DNA of 64,000 bases from Lachnospiraceae bacterium XBD2001 (GCA_900116395.1 FPAN01000005.1:186001-250000), one strand, 5' to 3'; shown: positions 46,312 through 55,288, counted from the stretch's first letter. Program-made: numbers and translations. Notes: generated by a model not told the origin, from the letters alone.

Positions 46312-48369
46312 ATGAACAACAAAGGTAAATTTTACATGACAACAGCCATTGCCTATACATCCGGCAAGCCGCATATCGGCAACAGCTATGAGATTGTTTT
46401 GGCTGACTGTATTGCACGTTATAAGAGAGCAGACGGATATGATGTTCGCTTCCAGACCGGTAGTGATGAGCACGGCCAGAAGATTGAGACACGCGCCATC
46501 GAAGAGGGTGAGTCACCGAAGGAATTCGTTGATGAGACTGCAGGATGCATTAAGCATTTGTGGGATTTGATGAATACTTCTTATGACCGTTTCATTCGTA
46601 CCACGGATGCAGACCATGAGAAGCAGGTACAGAAGATTTTTAAGAAGCTCTATGATCAGGGTGACATCTATAAGGGTTCCTACGAGGGATTATATTGTAC
46701 CGAGTGTGAGGCTTTTTATACCAAGTCTCAGGTAACGGAAGACGGTAAGTGCCCGGTTTGCGGCGGTAACGTACATCCGGAGAAGGAAGAAGCATACTTC
46801 TTCAAGATGACCAAGTACGCAGATCAGTTAATTGAATATATCAATACCCATCCGGAATTCATTCAGCCGGTATCCCGTAAGAATGAGATGATGAACAACT
46901 TCTTACTTCCGGGATTGCAGGATTTGTGTGTTTCCCGTACGTCCTTCAAGTGGGGAATCCCGGTAGATTTCGATCCGGATCATGTGGTATACGTTTGGCT
47001 GGATGCACTGACCAACTACATTACCGGCGTTGGATATGATGCAGAAGGCAATTCTTCCGACATGTACAAGAAGTACTGGCCGGCTGATTTGCACTTAATC
47101 GGTAAGGACATTATTCGTTTCCATACCATTTATTGGCCAATCTTCTTGATGGCATTGGGCGAGCCTTTGCCGAAGCAGATTTTCGGACATCCTTGGTTGT
47201 TACAGGGTGGCGAGAAGATGTCTAAGAGCAAGGGTAACGTAATCTATGCGGACGATTTGGTAGATTTATTTGGCGTAGATGCAACCCGTTATTTCGTTGT
47301 ACATGAGATGCCATTCGAGAACGACGGTGTGATTACCTGGGAGCTTTTGGTTGAGCGAATCAATGCAGATTTGGCAAACACGTTGGGTAACCTGGTAAAT
47401 CGTACCATCTCCATGAGCAATAAGTACTTTGACGGTGTAGTAGCCGACAAGGGTGTTAGCGAAGCAGTAGACGATGACTTGAAGAGTGTGGTATGCGGTG
47501 CATACGATAAGGTGGAGAAGCTGATGGACAACCTTCGTGTTGCCGATGCGTTAAGCGAGATTTTCACCGTATTCAAGCGTTTGAATAAGTATATCGACGA
47601 GACAGAGCCTTGGGTACTTGCCAAGGATGAGGCGAAGCAGGATCGACTGGCTACGGTTCTCTACAACTTAACCGAAGGAATCATCATGGGAGCTTCCCTG
47701 TTGGCACCATTCCTTCCGGAGACCGGCGAGCGTATCGCATCCCAGTTGAATACCTCTCTTCGTGAATTCGATACCTTACATGAGTTTGGTTTGTATCCAA
47801 GCGGCAACAAGGTAACCGATGCACCGGAGATTTTGTTCGCACGTCTCGACAAGGAAGAGACCTTAGCCAAGGCGGAGGCCATTCAGGCACGTCAGCGCGA
47901 GGAGTTCCTTGCACACCAGAAGAAAGCAAGAGAGAATCTTGTGAAGGCAGGACGTATGACAGCAGAAGAAGCAAAAGCATTGGAGCAGGCTGAGAATCCT
48001 GCTGCAGTAGGTGAGGAAGAAGGCATCGATATTGAGGCGAAGCCGGAAATCACCTTCGATGATTTTGAAAAATTACAGTTCCAGGTAGGCGAGATTATCG
48101 CTTGTGAGGCAGTGGAGAAGTCTAAGAAGCTGCTTTGCTCTCAGGTACGTATCGGTTCCCAGGTGAAGCAGATCGTATCCGGAATCCGCAAGTACTACTC
48201 TCCGGAGGAGATGGTAGGTAAGAAGGTTATGGTTCTTGTGAACTTAAAGCCGGCCAAGCTTGCAGGAGTTCTGTCTGAGGGTATGTTATTGTGTGCAGAG
48301 GATGCAGAGGGTAACTTAGCACTTCTGACACCGGAGAAGAACATGCCGTCCGGAGCAGAAATCGCATAA
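46312..48369 (+). CDS. metG: methionyl-tRNA synthetase
   Basis: The 685-residue class I synthetase has the HIGN form of HIGH at about 21-24, a four-Cys zinc knuckle (C-x2-C near 129 and C-x2-C near 147), the KMSKS loop EKMSKSKGNV at about 301-310, and a C-terminal tRNA-binding (Trbp111/OB-fold) domain from about 580 (FDDFEKLQFQVGEI...GMLLCAED). That domain lets the enzyme dimerise. A Lys/Glu/Ala-rich helical linker joins it to the anticodon domain. It is followed by a terminator and then tatD. Confidence 0.97.
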   Translation: MNNKGKFYMTTAIAYTSGKPHIGNSYEIVLADCIARYKRADGYDVRFQTGSDEHGQKIETRAIEEGESPKEFVDETAGCIKHLWDLMNTSYDRFIRTTDADHEKQVQKIFKKLYDQGDIYKGSYEGLYCTECEAFYTKSQVTEDGKCPVCGGNVHPEKEEAYFFKMTKYADQLIEYINTHPEFIQPVSRKNEMMNNFLLPGLQDLCVSRTSFKWGIPVDFDPDHVVYVWLDALTNYITGVGYDAEGNSSDMYKKYWPADLHLIGKDIIRFHTIYWPIFLMALGEPLPKQIFGHPWLLQGGEKMSKSKGNVIYADDLVDLFGVDATRYFVVHEMPFENDGVITWELLVERINADLANTLGNLVNRTISMSNKYFDGVVADKGVSEAVDDDLKSVVCGAYDKVEKLMDNLRVADALSEIFTVFKRLNKYIDETEPWVLAKDEAKQDRLATVLYNLTEGIIMGASLLAPFLPETGERIASQLNTSLREFDTLHEFGLYPSGNKVTDAPEILFARLDKEETLAKAEAIQARQREEFLAHQKKARENLVKAGRMTAEEAKALEQAENPAAVGEEEGIDIEAKPEITFDDFEKLQFQVGEIIACEAVEKSKKLLCSQVRIGSQVKQIVSGIRKYYSPEEMVGKKVMVLVNLKPAKLAGVLSEGMLLCAEDAEGNLALLTPEKNMPSGAEIA

Positions 48370-48380
48370 AGACTTAGAAG

Positions 48381-48419
48381 ACGCCTGTTGTTTCCTCATA
48401 GAGCAACAGGCGTATTTTT
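48381..48419 (+). terminator. terminator after metG
   Basis: ACGCCTGTTG (48381-48390) and CAACAGGCGT (48404-48413) followed by a T run; tatD starts 14 bases later, so readthrough probably supplies tatD and rsmA. Confidence 0.8.
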
Positions 48420-48432
48420 ATGGAGAAACCAA

Positions 48433-49209
48433 ATGATATTTGAAACACACGCCCATTATGATGATGAACAGTTTGAGGAAGATCGGGAAGAACTGTTAAG
48501 GCGGTTACCAAAAGAGAATATTGAGACTGTCATCAATGTGGGAGCATCTTTTGCCGGGGCGAAGAACTCTTTTGCGTTGGCACATCAGTATCCGTATATC
48601 TATGCTGCAGTGGGAGTTCATCCTAGCAATATCGAGGATTTGTCAGAGGAGACCATGGAAGAACTTCGTACCATGGCAAGGGATAAGAAGACGGTAGCCA
48701 TCGGAGAGATTGGCTTGGACTATTATTGGGACAAAGAGCCTGATGTGCAGCAGGCCCAGCGGGAATGGTTTCGTCGGCAGTTGCAACTGGCCAAAGAGGT
48801 TTCTCTTCCTGTGATTATTCATTCCAGAGACGCAGCGGCAGACACCATGACCATCATGAAGGAAGCTCATGCCATGGGAATTCCGGGAGTCATTCATTGT
48901 TACTCTTATTCTGTGGAGCAGGCGATTGAGTATGCCAAGATGGGCTACTATATTGGCGTTGGTGGCGTTGTTACCTTTAAGAATGCCAAGAAGTTGAAGG
49001 AGACTGTCGCACAGCTTCCGCTGAAGCAGATTCTGTTGGAGACGGATTGTCCCTATATGGCGCCGGAGCCGTTTCGCGGCATGCGTAATGATTCTACGTA
49101 TATTCCATACGTGATAGAGACCATTGCAAAAATCAAAGAAATCACGCAAGATGAAGTTATGATTACAACCCGGGAGAACGCAAGATCCCTGTTTACACGA
49201 GTGAAGTAA
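48433..49209 (+). CDS. tatD: TatD family hydrolase
   Basis: The 258-residue metal-dependent TIM-barrel hydrolase has the family metal ligands: THAHYDD at the N-terminus, the bridging GEIGLDYYWD (about 95-104), VIIHSRDA, VIHCYSY and LLETDCPYMAP. TatD proteins are DNases or related phosphodiesterases. The ATG used gives the family start MIFETHAHYD and has GGAG upstream; a longer frame opens inside the metG terminator. It is followed by rsmA after nine bases. Confidence 0.93.
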   Translation: MIFETHAHYDDEQFEEDREELLRRLPKENIETVINVGASFAGAKNSFALAHQYPYIYAAVGVHPSNIEDLSEETMEELRTMARDKKTVAIGEIGLDYYWDKEPDVQQAQREWFRRQLQLAKEVSLPVIIHSRDAAADTMTIMKEAHAMGIPGVIHCYSYSVEQAIEYAKMGYYIGVGGVVTFKNAKKLKETVAQLPLKQILLETDCPYMAPEPFRGMRNDSTYIPYVIETIAKIKEITQDEVMITTRENARSLFTRVK

Positions 49210-49218
49210 GGAGAGCAT

Positions 49219-50094
49219 ATGGCAACACTTGGAAATCGAGCACATACCAATGCAATATTGGAAAAATACGGATTCCGTTTTCAGAAGAAGTTCGGACAGA
49301 ATTTCCTGATTGATGAGATGATTCTTGAGGATATCATCGATGCAGCGGACATTACCAAGGATGATGTGGTGGTGGAAATCGGACCGGGAATCGGAACCAT
49401 GACCCAGTATCTGTGTGAGCAGGCCGGCAGTGTGTTAGCGGTAGAGATTGATACCAATCTGATTCCGATTTTGTCAGAGACCTTAGCAGAGTATGACAAT
49501 GTGGAGATTTTGAACGAAGATATTCTGAAGGTGGATTTGACGGATTACGTGAAGGCCCATGGGAACAAACCGTTGAAGGTGGTTGCAAACCTTCCGTACT
49601 ATATTACCACCCCGATTATTATGGGACTCTTAGAGAGTGATCTGCCATTGGCTTCCATTACGGTTATGGTCCAGAAGGAAGTGGCAGAGCGTATGCAGGA
49701 AGGCCCGGGCACCAAGGATTACGGCGCATTATCTCTTGCGGTTCAGTACTACAGTAAGCCGGAGATTGTGGCCATTGTCCCGAAGACCTCTTTTATTCCA
49801 CAGCCGAAGGTAGACAGTGCAGTGATTCGTTTGGATATCTACGAACAGCCGCCGGTGGATTGTAAGAATCCCAAGATGATGTTTCAGATTATCCGTGCGG
49901 CATTCAACCAGCGTCGGAAAACTTTGATGAATGGGTTGAATAATGCCGGAATCCTTCCGATAAACAAAGAGAACTTAGCAGAAATCCTTACGGGTATGGG
50001 CTTACCGGAGTCTGTTCGCGGGGAACAGCTGACCTTAGCACAGTTTGCCGCTCTTGCAGATGCCGTTTGTGAGCATGGAAAAAATACCCGCTAG
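49219..50094 (+). CDS. rsmA: 16S rRNA dimethyladenosine transferase
   Basis: RsmA (KsgA) dimethylates the two adjacent adenines near the 3' end of 16S rRNA. The 291 residues contain KKFGQNFLIDE (about 22-32), the SAM motif VVEIGPGIGTMTQYL, EIDTNLIPIL, and NLPYYITTPI (motif IV, NLPY). The family usually has rnmV just upstream in Clostridia and Bacilli; here it directly follows tatD. Confidence 0.96.
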   Translation: MATLGNRAHTNAILEKYGFRFQKKFGQNFLIDEMILEDIIDAADITKDDVVVEIGPGIGTMTQYLCEQAGSVLAVEIDTNLIPILSETLAEYDNVEILNEDILKVDLTDYVKAHGNKPLKVVANLPYYITTPIIMGLLESDLPLASITVMVQKEVAERMQEGPGTKDYGALSLAVQYYSKPEIVAIVPKTSFIPQPKVDSAVIRLDIYEQPPVDCKNPKMMFQIIRAAFNQRRKTLMNGLNNAGILPINKENLAEILTGMGLPESVRGEQLTLAQFAALADAVCEHGKNTR

Positions 50095-50153
50095 ACGATA
50101 TAATAGAGATGTAGTCAAAGACATATCTTGAATTCACGGAATCGGAGAATTGT

Positions 50154-51878
50154 ATGGATATCAGTGTGTATCGCAGTGATATACAAGCTTATATTGAGGA
50201 CATCAGAGACCGTAGGTTGAGTAGTCCTGCAGACGTTATCAGTCACTGCAACAAGATTGAAGCATACGGACGGGAGATAGGGGAAAGTGCATTGATTGGC
50301 TTTGCCACTTTTTCGCGTGCAGAAGTATACTTCCAACTGAATGACATGAGCAAGTTCTACAACGAGATACTTGCGTGCATGGGCCCCATGGAAGAAGTGC
50401 AGGAATGGGGCTATCTTGCGGTAGCCAACAATATGCTCGGAATCATGTCTTATACCCGTGGAGATTCTCCAATTGCAGTGGATTACTATATTAAGGCCAT
50501 TCGCATCTGTAAGCAGTATCACCTGCCGGATATCGAATGGAAGGTTCATATGAACTTAGGCAACCTCTACAGCAACGTACAGGCCGGCAAAGAGGCCATT
50601 ATGCACTTAAGAGAGGGTCTTACCTATATCAATCAGCACACCGAATCCCCAACCTATGTGTTAGATTTGTCCGCAGCCTGTGTGGGCATGGGCAAGGCTT
50701 ATATTGTACTGGGGGATTATGAGAGCGCCATGCAGTACTACACCCGTTTGGAGCGGGAGTGTTTGCCATACTTATTGGAGGTAGGCAAGATTCCGGTCTA
50801 TGCATTCGGTGCGATGCTCTTTTACCGTAGAGAGCAGGAGGAATCCTGTCAGCAGTGCATCAAAGAGATGGTGCATATTATCCGCAACCAGAACTTCCCA
50901 ATCATGGAGTTCATCGATGAGGTGGTGGATTTCCTACAGGTGCTCCTTGCCAAAAAAGAATACGAAATTTATCGGGAATTGTCTCCGATTATTATGGATT
51001 TGGCGGCCAGAACCGAAGTGCGGAATATGCAGCGCAGACTTCTTACCCTTGAGATTCAGTATTGCCAGGAAATCGGTGATGAAATGAATTACGAGAAGAA
51101 AGCAGCGCAGTTCTATGAATTATCCCGCTTGCAGGAACGGGAAAATAATCTGATGATTTCCAGCATGATAACCATGCGGTTGAATTTCTATAATTTGGTG
51201 GACGAGCATCGGGAGACGTTAAGCCAGAGGGAACAATACCAGAAGAAGTCCGAGACGGATCCTCTGACCGGTATGTATAATCGTCTGAAGATTAATGAAT
51301 TCGGCGAAGAAGCGTTCCGCCGGGCGATTGCCAACAAGGTAGGCATCGGTGTAGAGATTTTGGATATTGATTTCTTTAAGGAATTCAATGATAACTACGG
51401 ACATCAGGCCGGAGACAAATGTATCCAGTTCATCGCGGACAGTATCTTGTCGTTACGTCGTCACCCGGGTGTCTTCTGTGCCCGATACGGCGGAGATGAG
51501 TTCGTTATTATTTACGAAGGACGTACGGCCCAAGAGGTTTTTGCCATTGCCAAGGAATTAAAATCCACCATTGTTGGTGCCAAGTACGAGCACAAGTTCA
51601 GTCGCTCCAAGTCCGGTATCGTTACAATCTCTCAGGGAATCTTCTGGCATGTTCCGGAAGAGGGCCAGACCATGTGGAATTATTTACATGAGGCAGACAA
51701 CCTGTTGTACAAGGTAAAACGTACCTCCAGAAACAGTATCATGTTAGGACAGGACTTCGATGTGGAAGAGGCAGAAGCCATCCACGAAGCCGGAGATGTG
51801 TTTGATACAGAGAAGCAGATGACGGCAGTTGCAGCCCCGGTGGACGATTTACTGAATTTACCGGATACATCTATTTAA
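50154..51878 (+). CDS. TPR-GGDEF protein (probable diguanylate cyclase)
   Basis: Residues about 1-340 are helical TPR-like repeats (for example WGYLAVANNMLGIMSYTRGD and WKVHMNLGNLYSNVQAGKEA), followed by a short coiled coil and a GGDEF domain from about 360. The active site is intact: DPLTGMYNR at the domain start and RYGGDEF at about 444-450, so it likely makes cyclic di-GMP. The product-inhibition I-site (RxxD before the GGDEF loop) is absent; the stretch reads RRHPGVFCARY. No membrane segment or signal peptide is seen, so it senses something in the cytoplasm through the TPRs. A terminator follows. Confidence 0.9.
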   Translation: MDISVYRSDIQAYIEDIRDRRLSSPADVISHCNKIEAYGREIGESALIGFATFSRAEVYFQLNDMSKFYNEILACMGPMEEVQEWGYLAVANNMLGIMSYTRGDSPIAVDYYIKAIRICKQYHLPDIEWKVHMNLGNLYSNVQAGKEAIMHLREGLTYINQHTESPTYVLDLSAACVGMGKAYIVLGDYESAMQYYTRLERECLPYLLEVGKIPVYAFGAMLFYRREQEESCQQCIKEMVHIIRNQNFPIMEFIDEVVDFLQVLLAKKEYEIYRELSPIIMDLAARTEVRNMQRRLLTLEIQYCQEIGDEMNYEKKAAQFYELSRLQERENNLMISSMITMRLNFYNLVDEHRETLSQREQYQKKSETDPLTGMYNRLKINEFGEEAFRRAIANKVGIGVEILDIDFFKEFNDNYGHQAGDKCIQFIADSILSLRRHPGVFCARYGGDEFVIIYEGRTAQEVFAIAKELKSTIVGAKYEHKFSRSKSGIVTISQGIFWHVPEEGQTMWNYLHEADNLLYKVKRTSRNSIMLGQDFDVEEAEAIHEAGDVFDTEKQMTAVAAPVDDLLNLPDTSI

Positions 51879-51882
51879 CAAC

Positions 51883-51915
51883 AAAGCTTCCCCAAGAACG
51901 GGGAAGCTTTCTTTT
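51883..51915. terminator. convergent terminator, GGDEF gene / tadA
   Basis: AAAGCTTCCCC (51883-51893) and GGGGAAGCTTT (51900-51910), then CTTTT on the plus side. Its A residues on the left can serve tadA transcription in the other direction. Confidence 0.85.
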
Positions 51916-52492
51916 ATTCTTTCGATTCTTCGTTTTCTTCGGAAGCAGCATCCGCTTTTTCGGCTTCCTTTTGGGCGGCTTTTTCCACCCGCAAATCCTT
52001 AAAAAAGTTGGTTAAAAGAGAAGAGGTCTCTTCTCCCAAAACCCCGCGGATGACCTCACACTGATGATTGAAACCTGCCATATCCAGAAGGTTAATGACA
52101 CTTCCTGCACAACCGGCTTTTGGATTCATACTGCCAATGACCACGGTAGGAATTCTGGCTTGTACAATAGCACCGGCACACATAGGACAAGGTTCTAAGG
52201 TCACATAGAGGGTACAGTCCTCTAAGCGCCAGTCCTTCACCTTCTTGCAGGCATCCCGAATCGCGTCAATCTCGGCGTGTTTTAACACCGACTTGTCGGT
52301 GTTGCGGCGGTTATAGCCTTTGGCAATGACTTTGCCCTCCCGAACGATGACGCAACCAATGGGAACTTCCCGAATGGCAGCGGCTTTTTGGGCTTCTTTG
52401 ATGGCCATTTGCATATATTTTTCCCGGAGCTTTTGCTCCTTATCTTTATCGTGTGCTTCTTTGGCAGCAGCCAGCGTATCTTTGATACTCAT
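51914..52492 (-). CDS. tadA: tRNA-specific adenosine deaminase
   Basis: TadA converts wobble adenosine 34 of tRNA-Arg(ACG) to inosine. The zinc site is complete: HAEIDAI (His and catalytic Glu) and PCPMCAGA (two Cys). The core at about 25-165 is normal, but the protein has an extra N-terminal basic helix of about 25 residues (KEAHDKDKEQKLREKY) and a Glu/Ala/Lys-rich C-terminal tail, making 192 residues against the usual 150-165. If the first ATG is not used, MQMAIKEAQKAAA (residue 27) would give a standard start. It is on the lagging strand, an exception in this arm. Confidence 0.93.
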   Translation of the reverse strand: MSIKDTLAAAKEAHDKDKEQKLREKYMQMAIKEAQKAAAIREVPIGCVIVREGKVIAKGYNRRNTDKSVLKHAEIDAIRDACKKVKDWRLEDCTLYVTLEPCPMCAGAIVQARIPTVVIGSMNPKAGCAGSVINLLDMAGFNHQCEVIRGVLGEETSSLLTNFFKDLRVEKAAQKEAEKADAASEENEESKE

Positions 52493-52583
52493 ACGAATCT
52501 CCTGTTCAAATTGTGAAATACTACTGTTATTTTATCGGAAAAAGCGATAAATTTATAGATAGAATAGGAAAGGAATCGGGGAG

Positions 52584-53147
52584 ATGAATACAAAGTATGA
52601 AACAGACTCCATGATCATGCGGATTTGCAACCGGAAGGATGCGCCGATGGTATTGGATTTCTACAAGCGTAACCTGGAAGACTTTGCGAAGTATGAACCA
52701 TTGTCTTTCCCATCCGCTACCCAGCTGCGCTTCCATGAAGATGTGCTGCAGTATGAGTATGATGCCTTTATCAAGGGACAGATGATGCGATTCTATCTCT
52801 TCGAGAAGAACAATCCGCTGAAGATTATCGGAACGGCAAGCTATCGGAATATTACCGGAACCTATTATTCCTGCTGCCAGTTAGGATACAAGATGGATGC
52901 GAAATATCGGCGCAAAGGGTACATGCATGAGGCATTGGAGCTTGGAAATGAGCTGATGTTTCGTGAGATGTCTTTGCATCGTATTGAAGCCATTGTTATG
53001 CCGGATAATACACCTTCCATGAAGCTGTTGGAAGGCCTGGGATTCGAGCAGGAAGGCCTTCTTCGGGACAAGATATATCTGAATGGATGTTGGCAGGATC
53101 ATTACATGTATGCCAAGATTAATCGGGAGGAGCGGGTCTTTGTTTGA
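52584..53147 (+). CDS. GNAT family N-acetyltransferase (RimJ/RimL-like)
   Basis: The 187-residue protein has the GNAT fold of the RimJ/RimL group: IGTASYRNITGTYYSCCQLGYKM (beta strands), the acetyl-CoA motif YRRKGYMHEAL (about 111-121, an R-x2-G-x-[AM] form), IEAIVMPDNTPSMKLLEGLGFEQEG and a C-terminal aromatic end. The acceptor is unknown. Two purine-rich sites (AGGAAAGGAA and GGGGAG) precede the start. The stop codon overlaps the -35 box of the SRP RNA promoter. Confidence 0.85.
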   Translation: MNTKYETDSMIMRICNRKDAPMVLDFYKRNLEDFAKYEPLSFPSATQLRFHEDVLQYEYDAFIKGQMMRFYLFEKNNPLKIIGTASYRNITGTYYSCCQLGYKMDAKYRRKGYMHEALELGNELMFREMSLHRIEAIVMPDNTPSMKLLEGLGFEQEGLLRDKIYLNGCWQDHYMYAKINREERVFV

Positions 53148-53172
53148 CAATCCCGCCCAAAGCCTGTACAAT
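53144..53172 (+). promoter_or_regulatory. SRP RNA promoter
   Basis: TTGACA (53144-53149), 17-base spacer, TACAAT (53167-53172). The TGA in the -35 box is the stop codon of the acetyltransferase. Confidence 0.85.
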
Positions 53173-53180
53173 GATGACTT

Positions 53181-53337
53181 GCCGGAGCTGCCCTTTGCAA
53201 GTGGCGTTGATATCCGGGTCTTGCGCGATGGGATGCCGCGAACCGTGTCAGGTCAGGAATGAAGCAGCACTAAGTGGATGGTCTCATGTGCCGTGAGGGT
53301 GCCTGGGTTGAGTTAACTGCAGAGGTAACGTCCGGCT
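53181..53337 (+). ncRNA. ffs: signal recognition particle RNA
   Basis: The core of domain IV is clear: GTCAGGTCAGGAATGAAGCAGCACTAA at about 53248, with the GGAA loop and the asymmetric internal loop that bind Ffh (in split form: GTCAGGTC, GGAA, GAAGCAGC). The pair closing the GGAA loop is A-T where E. coli has C-G. GCCGGA at the 5' end and TCCGGC at the 3' end form the terminal helix, followed by a T-rich terminator, giving about 157 bases. That is longer than the E. coli 4.5S RNA and shorter than the Bacillus 6S-like scRNA. Ends are inferred from these helices and the promoter. Confidence 0.9.
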
Positions 53338-53360
53338 TTTGTTTTTGGTTAATGATACAA

Positions 53361-53390
53361 AATACCGCCAATTTTTTTGGCGGTATTTTT
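53361..53390 (+). terminator. terminator between SRP RNA and the LacI-type gene
   Basis: AATACCGCCAA (53361-53371), five-base loop, TTGGCGGTATT (53377-53387), T run. Confidence 0.9.
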
Positions 53391-53460
53391 ATTGTGGGAA
53401 AAACAGGAATCTCTTACAATGAGAACGATTACAGAGAAGTTTCATTGGAAGGGGTATCCT

Positions 53461-54441
53461 ATGACGATTAAAGACGTAGCAAACATGGCCGGAGTTTCCA
53501 CTGCGGCAGTGAGTAGATATTTAAACGGCGGTTCCTTGAGCAATGAAAAAAAGGAAGCCATTCGTGCCGCTATCGAGAAGACCGGATATCGTCCGTCTCT
53601 GACCGCAAGAGGCATGCGTACCGGTACCATGAACCAGATTGGAATTATCGTACCGCGAATTCATTCCTATTCTGTAAGCCAGATTTTAGAGGGCATCACG
53701 GATGTGATTAACTTAGCGGATTATATGCCAATCTTAGGATGCACCAATGACAGAGAGGACAAGGAGCCGGATTATGTGCGCCTGATGTCCGGCAATCACG
53801 TCGCCGGCGTCATCCTGATGGGAACCATGATGAGCCCGGCCAAGCAGGATATTTTGCTGGAGCAGGATATTCCGCTGGTAATCACGGGACAGAATTTCAA
53901 GGGGTTCCCATGCGTTTATCATGATGATTTCCACGCCATGGAAGAATTGACCAAACGCCTGATTCAGAGAGGAAGACGAAACATCTGCTACATTGGAGTA
54001 ACAGAGAAGGATTTACAGGCCGGACTGGCCAGACGCAAAGGCTTTGAATCTGCGGTAGCGAAGGAAAAGGACGTCAAATACATCATTAAAAAAGCAGACT
54101 TCGATGCCCAAAGCGGTTATGATGCTGCCAAGGAGGCATTATCTTCGGATGCAACCATCGACGGAATCATCTGTGCAACCGGTAATGCGGCCAACGGTGC
54201 ATTGCAGGTGTTGTATGAGAAAAATCTGCGTATCGGAGATGAGATTAGTATCGCTGCCGTAGAAGACAGCTGGATGAATCAAGTGGCCAAGCCGCAGCTG
54301 TCTACCGCGCATTTTTACTATCGTCAATGCGGCCAGGACGCAGCCAAGATGCTTTTGGAGAAAATCGGAAATACCGAGGAGTCCGTTTTGGCCCGTCAGG
54401 TTTGCCTGAATTACACCATTGTAGACCGTGGTTCTATCTGA
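53461..54441 (+). CDS. LacI family transcriptional regulator
   Basis: The 326-residue protein starts with the LacI helix-turn-helix and hinge (MTIKDVANMAGVSTAAVSRYLNGG, then EKTGYRPSLTARGM) and continues with a periplasmic-binding-protein-like effector domain (IGIIVPRIHSYSVSQILEGI; GVILMGT; YVAVEDSW-like segment near 265). The ATG used is the family start and has GGAAGGGG upstream; a longer frame opens within the terminator. Nothing nearby is an obvious sugar operon, so its target is unknown and may be elsewhere or its own promoter. Confidence 0.92.
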   Translation: MTIKDVANMAGVSTAAVSRYLNGGSLSNEKKEAIRAAIEKTGYRPSLTARGMRTGTMNQIGIIVPRIHSYSVSQILEGITDVINLADYMPILGCTNDREDKEPDYVRLMSGNHVAGVILMGTMMSPAKQDILLEQDIPLVITGQNFKGFPCVYHDDFHAMEELTKRLIQRGRRNICYIGVTEKDLQAGLARRKGFESAVAKEKDVKYIIKKADFDAQSGYDAAKEALSSDATIDGIICATGNAANGALQVLYEKNLRIGDEISIAAVEDSWMNQVAKPQLSTAHFYYRQCGQDAAKMLLEKIGNTEESVLARQVCLNYTIVDRGSI

Positions 54442-54451
54442 CAATTCCTGT

Positions 54452-54480
54452 TTGTACTCATAATTATCCTATGCTATATT
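54452..54480 (+). promoter_or_regulatory. promoter of the coiled-coil gene
   Basis: TTGTAC (54452-54457), 17-base spacer, TATATT (54475-54480) with an extended TGC before the -10. Confidence 0.6.
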
Positions 54481-54514
54481 TAATGAGAAGATTTTTTGAA
54501 AGGGTAGTTTTTCA

Positions 54515-55288
54515 ATGGGTGCACAGGATCGAACAGAGGAAGTCTTAAGAGAAATACATGTGCTTTTTTCTAAGGCGCAGCCATATAACGACAGCAAGAA
54601 GCGTGTTGTCATTGAGAAGTCCAAGATGATGGACCTTCTAAAGGAACTCAACGATTGCATGTACGACATGATGGAAGAGCATGAGCTGACGGTGCAGAGC
54701 CGTGACAAGGCCAATCGCAAGCTGCAGAAGCAGGGCGACGATATGGTCTTCGAAGCGCGCAAGAATGCAGAAGATGTTTATGCTGCATCTTTGATGTATT
54801 CCGATCGGGCGTTGGCCGAGATTCAGGATATCATGAAAGAGACGGAAGAGCGTATTGACGCCGTCCATCAGGAATTGATCGAGCGCATTCGTGAAGAGAA
54901 ACGTATCGTCAAAGAAAATCAATATGAACTCAAATCCCAGCTTCAGGACATGATTGATACCCAGAAGTATCTGCGCCTGATTGAGGAGGAGAACGTTCGT
55001 CGCAAAAAGGAAAAGGATAGTTCATCCGCAACTCCAACCGCAAATCCATATGCTGATATTAAGCCGGAGATTCATATCAACGAAGAGTATTTCCGTGCCA
55101 ATGGTCTGTCCATTGACGGAGAAGATACGCCGGCAGAGTCTGCCCTTTCCGAAGAGGAAATCGCATCCATGCAGGCAGCAGATTTAGATGCAGAGTATTT
55201 CGATTGGAAGGAAGAGGAAGAGAAGAAGGACAATGAGACCAGCGAGCCTCGGAAGGTTTTCTCTCTCTTCGGGAAAAAGGAAAAGTAA
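54515..55288 (+). CDS. coiled-coil cytoplasmic protein (hypothetical)
   Basis: I do not recognise a named family with confidence. The 257-residue protein is helical from about 1 to 165, with EARKNAEDVYAASLMYSDRALAEIQDIM and other Glu/Lys/Arg-rich coiled-coil stretches that recall DivIVA-like or ATPase-associated scaffold proteins. After a Ser/Thr/Pro linker comes an acidic region containing ALSEEEIASMQAADLDAEYF (about 210-229), and the end is basic (KVFSLFGKKEK). The SEEEIASM stretch resembles the SxxEIxxxFA motif of the acidic membrane protein at 8-9.6 kb. It has its own promoter and is followed by the aconitase-family gene after 21 bases, probably in one transcript. Confidence 0.7.
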   Translation: MGAQDRTEEVLREIHVLFSKAQPYNDSKKRVVIEKSKMMDLLKELNDCMYDMMEEHELTVQSRDKANRKLQKQGDDMVFEARKNAEDVYAASLMYSDRALAEIQDIMKETEERIDAVHQELIERIREEKRIVKENQYELKSQLQDMIDTQKYLRLIEEENVRRKKEKDSSSATPTANPYADIKPEIHINEEYFRANGLSIDGEDTPAESALSEEEIASMQAADLDAEYFDWKEEEEKKDNETSEPRKVFSLFGKKEK

